From: Viola odorata
Taxonomy: Eukaryota; Streptophyta; Magnoliopsida; Malpighiales; Violaceae
Assembly (NCBI GenBank): GCA_963691705.1
Contig: OY829537.1
Span: 59,682,304-59,746,303, forward strand
Direction of reading: 5' to 3'
Length of the DNA: 64,000 nucleotides
Shown piece after piece: positions 55,775 to 64,000 of this stretch (position 1 is its first letter; the number at the start of each line of letters is the position of its first letter). The notes under the pieces were generated by a model. It was not told where the DNA came from and did not search any database. It saw only the letters and a list, made by a program, of their open reading frames with translations. A program made the translations under genes and the position numbers.

Positions 55775-57154
55775 AAGAGTTTGTAGATCGCGGTAAGAGG
55801 ATCATCCACAGAGACCTCTAGGAAATGTAGTTCTTGGTTGACTTCCTCGTTACTGGATTTGGTTTGGTAGAATCTGAAAATAAAGACAAAACAGAAAGAA
55901 GTAAAATAGTTCAAAACAGTATTGGCCAAAGGCTTGGCCTAGACAGGGGTCAAGATTGAGATAAATCAAATAAAAGGGGAATTCCAGGTAAGGGTGATGT
56001 GAGAACTTCTGTTCTTATGCTTCGATCATCGACTCAAGTGTATTCATCTCTTCATTCATAGTACTGTTATAGAGTGGAGGAACTCCTTTTCACTCCTGTC
56101 TTCCCTCCTCTTCAAATTACCTGGCGGGTACTCCCTCTCCTGATAATCCTAGTCAAGGGACACCTTGCTGGTTAAAGGGTTTATCCGTTTGACTGCTGGC
56201 TTGAATGGTTGTTCGCTTCCTCAATGGTATAGGGGAAGACAGTACCTAGGCCAAGTTGTCTCCCTGTGGAAACCCTAGGTTGTCAATCTGGTCTTGACCT
56301 AGATCACTTATTTCTTCTAGTCTGGCGCGAGACTAGTCACCTACTTCGCCTAGCCGACGGGTACTCCCTTTCCTTCTAGGCTGGTTGCAACTCTTCTCTA
56401 CTAGGGTACAAGAATGGCCAACTCTTGCCTCTAGTGAGTAAGAGATTAAATAAGCTTAAGAAATAAATGAATACGAATAAAGAGATTATTAAGCATGGTT
56501 TGATCTCACGAATGCATAAGAACTAAGCTCATCAACCCTTACCAGGAATAGGTGTTTAGCTACTCATACTCATAGATAGAAAAATAAAATACTTGATTGC
56601 ATAAATAAATTAAATCCGGAGCCAAAAGTATATCAATGTCGAATTGGGGAAGAAGAAGAGAGCGTTTGAAGAGGAGGACACGTTTCAGCTATAAGTAAGC
56701 TAAAACTCCTCTATCCTTCTCCAACTCAATCTCCTAAATAATCTCCTAAATAATATCCTAAATAATCTCCAAATAAATTATCCTGATTTGTTTTGAATAA
56801 AAATAGGAATTTAAAATATATAAAGATGGAAGGAGATCCTTAATAGGATTCTTAAATAAATATCTTCTTGATCCTTCTCTTTCTCGCTGGACAGCTATGA
56901 TTTCCCAGCTCGCAAGGCCCAACGCCGCTGCTCATGATTCCTCTCTCGCGGATCAGTTTTGGCCGGAGTCTTGGCCAACCGCTAGGCCAAGACTCGGGAA
57001 AACAGCTTCAACGCTCCACAATTCATATTCTTCTATAAATTGCCTCCAGACCAGAACTGCTAAGATATGGGAAATACAAGGATAAATCAGTAGGTTTACT
57101 GCCTAAATAACAAGTAAATGGATAGTAAAAACATGATGAAATGCAATGTAATCA
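55737..57154 (-). repeat. LTR-Y: solo Athila-type LTR inserted in A1 pol
   Basis: About 1.4 kb between the A1 protease frame (ends FIDV, where the inserted TGA makes the stop at 57,152) and the resumed pol frame (FDPLVENIAELNSIEPL). On the minus strand it starts TGATTACATTGC at 57,154; its other end near 55,737 is approximate. It is related to LTR-X: GTAAGAGGATCATCCAC, TTGCTGGTTAAAGGGTTTAT...GGGGAAGACAGT (56,168-56,243), TTTAGCTACTCATACTCATAG (near 56,560). No internal region and no clear 5-bp duplication (flanks AGGTA and CACGT). Confidence 0.75.
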
Positions 57155-58258
57155 CACGTCAATAAAATTGACACTCAAGAATTCTGAGGGGTATTTCATG
57201 GAGTCCAGCATATTAAAACGGATGATTTCTCCATCAAATTCGAGGGAGATAGAGGCCTCATAGCAGTCAATCTTTGCGCGGGCAGTGGCCAAGAAAGGAA
57301 GTCCCAAGAGTAAATCTGAAGACTTGGTGTTTGTTGGGTTTTCCATAGAGAGAACATAGAAATCCGCTGGAAATAGAAATTCACCCACTTGAACAAGAAC
57401 ATCTGTGATTATGCCTTTGGGGTATACAACCGAGCGGTCTGCAAGTTGGATGACAAGTGTGGTCTCCTTCAAGGGCCCGAGTCCAAGACTGTTGTAAATG
57501 GTCAAGGGCATAACATTAATTCCAGCTCCCAAGTCGCACATTGCCTTCCCAATATCGATGGTCCTGATTCTGCAAGGGACCATGAACATGCCTTGATCCT
57601 TGCACTTGGGTGGAATTTTGCGCTGGATATGGGTGGACAAATTTGCTCCCACACTGATCCTATTCACCTCCGTGAATTTGTTCTTGTTGGTGCACAGCTG
57701 TTTCAAGAATTTCGCATATCGAGGCATGTTCTTGATGGCCTTGAGGAGGGGAATATTGAGGATGACCTTGCTGAACATATCAAAGATGTCCCGATCTTCT
57801 TCTTCTTTCTTCTTTTTGATCAGCCGTTGAGGGAACGGGGGTTCGAGCACTTTGTTTATGAATTCCTGGGAGAATTCTTCTTCCTCAATGGGTTGTTTCT
57901 TCTTACAGCGAGACTTCTTACTGGAGAAGAAATGATCAAGAGTTGCGTCGCCGAATCCAGACTTCTTAGGTTGTTCAGTGGGTTTTTCACATTCGGGACT
58001 TGGAATAGCAGCGTCAGTTTCAGGACCTTGAATGCCTCCCGCAGACTCGGGGTCTGGATGGACACGAGAAGGGATCTCGAGACCACTGCGGAGGTTCATG
58101 GCGCACGCCTCGTGCTTTGGGTTAGGTTCCGTCTGCCCTAGAAATCTTCCTCCATTTTTTATCTCCTTCATTTCGGCCATAAGGGTCCGTATCAATTTAT
58201 CCATTTCAGCAATTTTCTTCTTATCAGGAGAGGGCTCCTCATTCGGGGGTGCTGGCAT
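57152..58258 (-). CDS. pol: A1 Gag tail and protease
   Basis: 368 residues open. Gag tail with Lys-rich NGGRFLGQTEPNPKHEACAMNLRSG, LRSLDSATQ-type linker, then QLCTNKNKF..VNRISVGANLSTHIQRKIPPKCKDQGMF and protease with CDLGAGINVMPLTIYNSLGLG and LLLGLPFLATARAKIDCYEA. Active-site Asp is in CDLGAG. It ends at FIDV because of LTR-Y. It processes the polyprotein in particles. Confidence 0.9.
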   Translation of the reverse strand: MPAPPNEEPSPDKKKIAEMDKLIRTLMAEMKEIKNGGRFLGQTEPNPKHEACAMNLRSGLEIPSRVHPDPESAGGIQGPETDAAIPSPECEKPTEQPKKSGFGDATLDHFFSSKKSRCKKKQPIEEEEFSQEFINKVLEPPFPQRLIKKKKEEEDRDIFDMFSKVILNIPLLKAIKNMPRYAKFLKQLCTNKNKFTEVNRISVGANLSTHIQRKIPPKCKDQGMFMVPCRIRTIDIGKAMCDLGAGINVMPLTIYNSLGLGPLKETTLVIQLADRSVVYPKGIITDVLVQVGEFLFPADFYVLSMENPTNTKSSDLLLGLPFLATARAKIDCYEASISLEFDGEIIRFNMLDSMKYPSEFLSVNFIDV

Positions 58259-58259
58259 G

Positions 58260-59520
58260 GTGAAGTTCTGGTCTGGGGGCGGCTGCCTCTGGTATTGGAA
58301 ATTCTGAAAATTGGGTCTTGGCTTGTAATTCTGCTTGTTGAAAGGAGGGGGGTGACTTCCATATGGGTTTTGGCCATACTGATGGCTGGTTCCGACTTGC
58401 TAATTGTTGTTCCACCCATAGTTAGGCTGCTTCCAGCCTTGATTGTTGCTGGTATTGAATCCTCCTGCAGTATTGACGGGCATTTCTTCAGGAATAAATG
58501 GGCAAGCATCAGTGGGATGGTCTGAAAGCTGGCGATTTGGCAAGCCTTGACCTAGACTGGATGTCCCGAGGCCATGTTCTACAGCATATCCGTGATGGCT
58601 GCTAATTGATTCTCCATGGCGGCTGAGCGGGCGTCTTGAATGCTGGTGGAATTGTTGAGCTGGAGGTTGTTCTTGGCCATGAGTTCAATAGTATCCTTGG
58701 CAGCAGCAGGAGTGAGTCTAGTAATGGATCTGCCAGCAGCAGCGTTTAGCAAGGCCTTGTCTCGACCTGTGAGTCCTTCGCAAAAATATTGTATGAGAGC
58801 ATGCTCGGACAGATTATGCGAGGCGCATAGAGCTTGCATCTTCTTAAACTGCTCATAATATTGCTCAAGGTCTTCCGTGTCTTTTTGGAGGACGGACACG
58901 AGCTGATTTCGGGTCACCATAGCGATGGACACCGGGTAGTACTTGTCCGTAAAGGCCTTGGACATTTCAGCCCACGAGTTGATGGATTGTGGCTGCAAGT
59001 CATAAAACTAGTCAAGAGCATCGTCCTTGAGAGACCACATAAAGGCACGTAGTTTAGCATGCTCGGCAGTGACATTATGGGGCTTCATAGTGTCACAGAT
59101 GGAATAAAGTTGCTGGAGGTGACGGTGGGGGTTCTCTTTAGCCAACCCTCGGTAGAGGGGTAGACGGTGCATGGTTGCGGATTTGAGTTCCCAGTCATTC
59201 GAGACCACTGGCCAAACGATACAACTGGTAGGGGCCTCGGGGGCAGCATTGAATTCATCGATGGTCTGGATCGGCGGAGGTAATGGGGGAACTAGTGGAA
59301 TACCATTCCCTTCGGGGCCATGATGATCCATGTTGGGTACTTCTGGGGGAACTGGTGGTAAATCTTCGGGATTTGGATTGTCCTGGAGAGCCAAGAGACG
59401 TTCGAGGTCCCGAACACAAGGATTGGAATTCGATCCTTGGGCAAGTCTTCAAAGGCCTCTTTCTGTCCTTCCTAACTCTTGATCAAGGGGCAGTAAATCG
59501 GGTGCAGATCTCCTGGTCAT
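58260..59520 (-). pseudogene. gag: A1 Gag, broken
   Basis: Start MTRRSAPDLLPLDQELGR at 59,520. In-frame stops at 59,449-59,451 and 59,008-59,010. Gag core: LYRGLAKENPHRHLQQLYSIC, LRAFMWSLKDDA, SWAEMSKAFTDKYYPVSIA, DLEQYYEQFKKMQALCASH, LIQYFCEGL. Stop at 58,579, then a frameshift before the Gly/Asn/Gln-rich NQNPYGSHPPPFNKQ part, which flows into the frame at 58,258. Particle structural protein. Confidence 0.88.
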
Positions 59521-59553
59521 ACAAAGAAGAAAAATAAATCAGTCTTGAAACAA

Positions 59554-59571
59554 TCCCCGGCAACGGCGCCA
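59554..59571 (-). promoter_or_regulatory. A1 primer binding site, tRNA-Asp type
   Basis: The plus strand reads TCCCCGGCAACGGCGCCA, the known 3' end of plant tRNA-Asp including CCA, starting three bases inside the LTR. Athila elements commonly use this primer. All 18 bases match. Confidence 0.93.
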
Positions 59572-59574
59572 ATT

Positions 59575-61264
59575 TGATCATAAGTCAAATAGAGATTTAT
59601 AATGTCCAAAAACGTGAGTGCACAAGAGATAATGTGTACAGTGGTAGTCGGGGTTGAACACAGGGATTGTGAGAGACTGATCTATGGTCTTGAATGAATT
59701 CGCGGGACAAAAGCACAAAGAGTAACAATCAGGGGGGGTTTACTTGGCTAAACGAGTTAGCCAAGATAGATTGGGGAGCTAATAATTTCTATCTAGGAAA
59801 GCAGTATTTGGGGTCTCGAATGTCATGTTCAAGGTCCCGAATGATAAAGTAAGCAAATCAGCAAATGAGTTCAGAAATATCAAACAGGGGTGAAATAGTC
59901 GCAAATAATCTAATAAAGAAGGATTCTTAGCAAAGGCATTCTTGGGTTGCATTCGGGGGCTCGATCGTCATCAGCACAAGGATATTCTATTCAAGACATC
60001 ATAGAAATGACATAGGGACCAGATTCCTCGGATATCCCCTACTTTTCTCTTAAGAGAAACTACCCCCCGTTTCCACATATGAGGTAGTCTTGACAGTTTT
60101 CCATCCCTCCAGGCACGAATGTGGGAGGGCCATACTCAAACTGCCCATGAAGCTAAGAAAAGACAGATCTAGAGCTAAAAGTCCCTCAGTTTGTCAGGCT
60201 CGTGACCTTGCTCTAATCAATTACCCACCCTATCTATTCGAGACCACTTCAGCGCAGTCAAGACTAAACAAATACCTACTTGTTTCATGCAATTTTCCTT
60301 CCGTATTCATCACATAAATGGCAACATTCACACAAAACAATAATTAGTTGATCAAGCCTCAAATTATTTTATGCGAAGATGTAATTAAAACGACAAGTAA
60401 TTGAATATGGCAGCAAGAATATATTAAGCACATTAAGGCCTCGAATCTGCCCTTGCAACCCTTGAATCACCCTTGCTAAGAACTAAAGATTTAGCTACTC
60501 ATGCTTGAAGATGAATGCATAACAATTAAAGAGAGCATAATAAAATAAAGAGATTAAGGGAAGAAAACTTTGTTACTAAAATCCGTTTGAAGTCCGGCGG
60601 CAAGGTTGAAGTTAAGCTAACAAGAACTAGAGAGATAAACTAGAGAGAAGTCTAAGAAAACTAAAGCTAATGATTTTCTAAAATATGCTAAGTGGTAAAA
60701 ATGATGAGAGATGATGCCCTAACTACTCTTAGATGCTCCTTATATACTAGAGCTCTAAGCATAAAATATCTTCAGCCTAAAACTAGGGACAAAATGCATT
60801 AAATGAAAGCCTACTAAAATGGATCCATGCTCCCTAAAGCACAAAGCTGAAAAAGCATAAAGCTGCCTGATTTTCCCAGCTTTGGCAGGTCTGGACTGGG
60901 CTCAAGGGCTGAGATGGTCAGAGCGGTAGGTATTTGGTGGTCAGTGCAGATTGCTGGAATAGTGTCAGAGGAGGCACATGGAAGCTCTGGCAAGAGGACA
61001 CGTGGAAATGTCATTCTTCGCCCTTCGGGGTTCCGAATGGAGAATCCGATTCGGGACCTTGAACGCTGCTTTGGACTCGGGACCTCGACTTTTGGTCTTG
61101 AAGCTCAAAACTGCACAAAATACTCCAAAAATGCATCTTTTCGCATAAACTCCCTATTTAGGCCTAGATCTCCAATAGTAGTGAAAACAAGGGTAAATTA
61201 GCAGAATCATGCCTTAAATGGGTGAGAAAATGGGGAGAAAATCGTGCATAAAAACATGCTATCA
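59575..61264 (-). repeat. A1 5' LTR (1,690 bp)
   Basis: Same length as the left copy. Plus-strand ends TGATCATAAG and CATGCTATCA. TATA box (TATATAAG on the minus strand) at 60,746-60,739, which would drive the A1 genomic RNA. Confidence 0.92.
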
Positions 61265-61269
61265 TCATA
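61265..61269. repeat. A1 target-site duplication, right copy (TCATA)
   Basis: Four of five bases match the left copy TCATG. LTR-S sequence resumes immediately (CGAGCTTGACACACTGAG). Confidence 0.65.
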
Positions 61270-61712
61270 CGAGCTTGACACACTGAGATGTCACGCCCTA
61301 GATATGTCTTACCTCCACTTCATGGGCGTTTTGAGTATTGCCTCCCCGCATTCATGCCTGGGGGGACGGCGAAACATCAAGGCCACCTCATATGTGGAAA
61401 CGGGGGGGTAGCTTCTCTTAAGAAGGTAAGTAGGGGGCCTACGTGGAAACATTGCCCCTATAGCATGTCTATGACATAGGAATAGAATATTTCTGCGCTG
61501 ATGACTTTCATGCCCTCGACGCAACCCGAGAAAAAACTTTACTGGGAATCTTTCTTATCTGCTTTCATGTCTTTATTTATGATTCTGTTTATATGTCTTG
61601 CCCTTGATTCTTACTTTTAGTGCTTTTTACTTTTCATGCCCTAGATTACTGTTTTTATTAGTTAACTTGTTAGCTCTTTTCTCTCTTGGTCAACTTGTTA
61701 GCCAACCAAACC

Positions 61713-61753
<41 letters not shown>

Positions 61754-61899
61754 TTTTTTTTGTTGCTGTCTCGGTTTGTTTGTCTTTGTCATGCATGAAG
61801 TTAGAGTCTTACCCTAGTCTCCATGGATCGACCTTGTTACCACTATGCACAATTTATTATGCACTTGATAGCAGGTCTATATTATTTGTTTGATTCTCA
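61265..61899 (+). repeat. LTR-S, right part, with a run of 38 C
   Basis: Continues LTR-S after A1: CTTCATGGGCGTTTTGAGTA (61,318-61,337) and GGGGACGGCGAAAC are shared with the LTR near 15,411. A run of 38 C lies at 61,715-61,752. The stretch TCTCCATGGATCGACC...ACCACTATGC corresponds to the A1 LTR end region, so LTR-S ends near 61,870-61,899. No internal region follows, so LTR-S is best read as a solo LTR of about 1.7 kb. Confidence 0.65.
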
Positions 61900-62098
61900 G
61901 TTTTGGTCAAGAAAGCAGCCAAGAATCCATTTGCTCCAAATTTGTTCGGAATTGTGCTTAATTCCCCTCTTTTTTGCTCCCTTCCTCTCCAAAGTAGTTT
62001 CCTACAACAATTGAATGATTCACATCGAAATCAATAGCATACCATTTAAAATTGCAAGATAACAAGTGGTAAAAACAACTACAATTAAAGCTCAATCA
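61900..62098 (-). repeat. LTR-X, right part
   Basis: CAGTTTTGG near 61,898 and ATAACAAGTGGTAAAAAC...CTCAATCA align with the end of LTR-Y (CAGTTTTGG, ATAACAAGTAAATGG...TGTAATCA). It ends at 62,098, where the inserted TGA closes the gag Z frame. Flanks of LTR-X (TCATT left, CATGG right) do not match. Confidence 0.6.
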
Positions 62099-63367
62099 CA
62101 TGGGTTGTAAGTGATCAAATTCCTTTAACTCAAGATTATACCTAATCTTCTCATTGACACCATTGAGGAACCGTGCCATTGTGATTTCTTCGCCCTCGTC
62201 GGTCTCGGTCTTGGTAAGTAGTTCCTCTAGGTCATTGAAGTACTCTCCCGCAAACTTAGTACCTTGCTTGAGGCCTTGCAACTTATTTTGCAAGTCCCGT
62301 TTGTAATGCACGGGCACAAACCTTGCTCTCATCACCCGCTTCATTTCTTCCCAAGTATGAATGGCATGTACCGCTCCTCTTTCCTTACACACCTTCTCCC
62401 AGTAACTAATGGCATAGCCATCAAACTCCATGGCTGCTAGTTTGACCTTCTTACCCTCGGAATATTGATGACAGTTGAAGATGCATTGAATTTTTCCTTC
62501 CCAATTAAGGTACTCTGAAGGGTCGATGGTTCCCTCAAAGGAGGAATTTGGACCTTTATGCTACTTAGGTTGTCATAAACTCTAGGTTCTTGTGGCCTCT
62601 CAAAGTTCTCGCCAAACCATGGTGCTTGGCCTCGTTGTCGCCTTCCTTTATTTTGCCTCGCAAGCTCACCAAAGTCATCATTAGCTGCCTCATATAAGTC
62701 CTCATAGAACTCACACTATTGGTAGGGTGTGGTACTTGTATGGTAGTGAGGAATTAGGGGTTTCCTGCTGGACGCAGGGAGGTCCTCTCGGTTGCGTCTC
62801 ATATCATTGTCCACAGCCAACTGTACGCCGCTGGGAACTAACATCATACCGCTAGACATGGGGTCTTCACTTTGGCATGGACCACGACCCTGTGGTGGCC
62901 TAGTGGTGCGGTTATCATATGGGTACTGCCCTCAGTTGCCTTGGGCATATTTGTCCCGGATGGCTTGCATTTGGTGTTCGGATACGGCAAGGTTAGGCGG
63001 AGGGGCTTGCCTCCTGGGGCCCATGGTGAGGACGTTTGGGAAGCCTCGGTCGGCCACCCTTTCCTTCTCTTTAAGATCAGCATCACTATCCTGGCCTTCC
63101 TCCACAGACTCACAAGTAACATGGTCTTTATTTGGCTCTGCGGGGGGTCACGGCACTTGGAAGGGTAGGGCTTGTGGACGCCCCGGTTGGTGAATTTTGA
63201 TTCAATATAAGGATTCTCAACATACTCATCATCTCCTCATGTCTACATTCCATCGCAACTTGATTGCGCTCCATGGACTCCATTCGGGAATCCATTTTGG
63301 CTAGCACCGGACTAAGGGCTTCGTCGGACTTGGCATCATTATTGCCAACTACGCTTGCGTCGGACAT
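62099..63367 (-). pseudogene. gag: Chromovirus-like gag Z, degraded and cut by LTR-X
   Basis: Start MSDASVVGNNDAKSDEALSP at 63,367 with a helical part (MDSRMESMERNQVAMECRHEEM) to about 63,190. Frame shifts follow (about 63,130-62,440). The gag core is at 62,431-62,099 (SYWEKVCKERG, HTWEEMKRVMRARFVPVHYKRDL, LQGLKQGTKFAGEYFNDLEEL, ITMARFLNGVN). The next expected parts (zinc knuckle, protease, RT, RNase H) are absent; integrase of a similar element appears at 44,313 on the other side of the nest. Confidence 0.82.
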
Positions 63368-64000
63368 TATTTATTTTGTACCTGCACACTCACTTAAACG
63401 TTAGTAAATAATCACTCCCTCACATGTTTTAACACTCGCGTTTGGCACTCGTAAAAGATAGTCTCACAAATCACTTAAGAAAACATTACACCAATTTCTT
63501 GCAACCGCGCAATGCTTACCGCAATCAACCTTATGGTTGAAGTTAAGTGTTTGTTCACCAATGCTTAAGGAATTAAACAAGCTGAGAGAAATGTTTTAGA
63601 AATACAAGACTTAGGAAAAATACTGGACAGAAGTGAGGAAGGACTCGAAAGAAGGCAAGACTCAAGACACAAGACTTGATAGGCCTCGGTCGGAGGTTTG
63701 AGTTTGGAGTCCGAGCTAAAATCTTTTTGGCTGGAGAAAATCTTCTAAAAACTTATAGGAAGAAAGGTAAGAGATGGAGGTGAAAGGTTTTAGTTATGTG
63801 GTGATGGAAGGGAACATTCTGGAAACTCACTCTCGTCACTTTCTAGCTAGCCAAGTTAGGGTAGGGTACATTTGGGTTTTTGTGTTGTACCTCTTTTCTT
63901 TTTAATTTTCTTTTTGTAGGATCTCTTCAAGTTTTAGCTGGACAGAAGAGAAGGAATGAAAGGCTAGATGTTAGTTGTACTTGGTATTTTGCCACACTAA
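63368..64000 (-). other. Leader of chromovirus-like element Z
   Basis: AT-rich noncoding sequence upstream of gag Z. I found no LTR end, no primer binding site and no other gene in it. Confidence 0.4.

Larger units (their letters stand above)
46444..61264 (-). mobile_element. A1: Athila-type Ty3/gypsy retrotransposon, full structure
   Basis: Two LTRs of 1,690 bp each in the same orientation, a 5-bp target duplication with one mismatch, a tRNA-Asp primer site next to the right (5') LTR, gag (59,520-58,260), protease (58,258-57,152), RT, RNase H and integrase (55,774-52,568), an ATHILA ORF-1-like gene (51,861-50,237) and a G-rich tract beside the left (3') LTR. LTR-Y interrupts pol. By eye about 16 differences occur in the first 370 bp of the LTR pair, fewer later. 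It is the youngest complete element here but not active: several stops and the LTR-Y insertion. Confidence 0.92.

Noticed and set aside
57389..58141. 250-codon plus-strand frame
   Set aside because: It lies exactly opposite the A1 gag tail and protease, which have clear family motifs.
59554..59571. tRNA gene
   Set aside because: The 18 bases equal the 3' end of tRNA-Asp, but there is no cloverleaf upstream; position beside the LTR shows a primer binding site.
61598..61798. Proline-rich plus-strand gene
   Set aside because: The proline run is the translation of the 38-C homopolymer inside LTR-S.
62792..63193. 133-codon plus-strand frame
   Set aside because: It lies opposite degraded gag Z, has no homology and does not look like a protein.

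Overview
The window looks like plant nuclear DNA, probably a dicot, from repeat-dense intergenic or pericentromeric chromatin. It contains no recognisable single-copy host gene, no tRNA or rRNA gene and nothing bacterial. Almost every base can be assigned to nested, decayed Ty3/gypsy LTR retrotransposons. The evidence is gag, protease, reverse transcriptase, RNase H and integrase reading frames, LTR pairs with TG...CA ends, tRNA-primed primer binding sites, one target-site duplication, and GT-AG introns with TATA boxes. The species cannot be named from the sequence.

Left part (1-42,360): three members of one Tat-like family. T1 (minus strand, 1-13,346, left end outside the window) has its 5' LTR at 12,825-13,346 and gag-pol at 12,643-6,870. 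T2 (minus, 17,663 to about 30,309) and T3 (plus, about 30,309 to 42,360) are 5'-truncated and joined head to head inside gag/pol. Their LTRs start TGATAAC and end CTTATCA (CTTAACA in T3). Pol carries two RNase H domains, a Tat-lineage hallmark. Between pol and the 3' LTR each element carries a cassette of genes on the opposite strand to gag-pol. I call them D, C, A and B, from the LTR inward. A and B are paralogues with a conserved domain like Pfam's 'putative gypsy type transposon' family (PF04195-like), Pro/Ser-rich linkers, coiled coils, short introns, TATA boxes and a conserved CACGTG box. T3 and T2 retain all four genes; T1 shows A, B and the end of C. Two minisatellites, one on each side of the cassette, recur in the family.

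Between T1 and T2 (13,347-17,662) lies an Athila-type 3' end with LTR, followed by two related LTR-like fragments of another element.

Right part (42,361-64,000): an old chromovirus-like element (gag at 62,099-63,367, integrase at 43,480-44,313, a second gag at 42,361-43,119). It was split by an Athila-type LTR (LTR-X). That was split by another Athila-type LTR (LTR-S), and that by a complete Athila element, A1 (46,444-61,264, minus strand). A1 has two 1,690-bp LTRs, a tRNA-Asp primer site, gag, pol and an ATHILA ORF-1-like gene. A1 pol is itself interrupted by another LTR (LTR-Y). This is a nest at least four insertions deep. No element looks fully intact, although long open stretches survive (A1 RNase H-integrase, T1 gag-RT, T1 gene B exon 3).

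The most interesting structure is the antisense gene cassette. It looks like a set of ordinary intron-containing Pol II genes carried backwards inside a retrotransposon.
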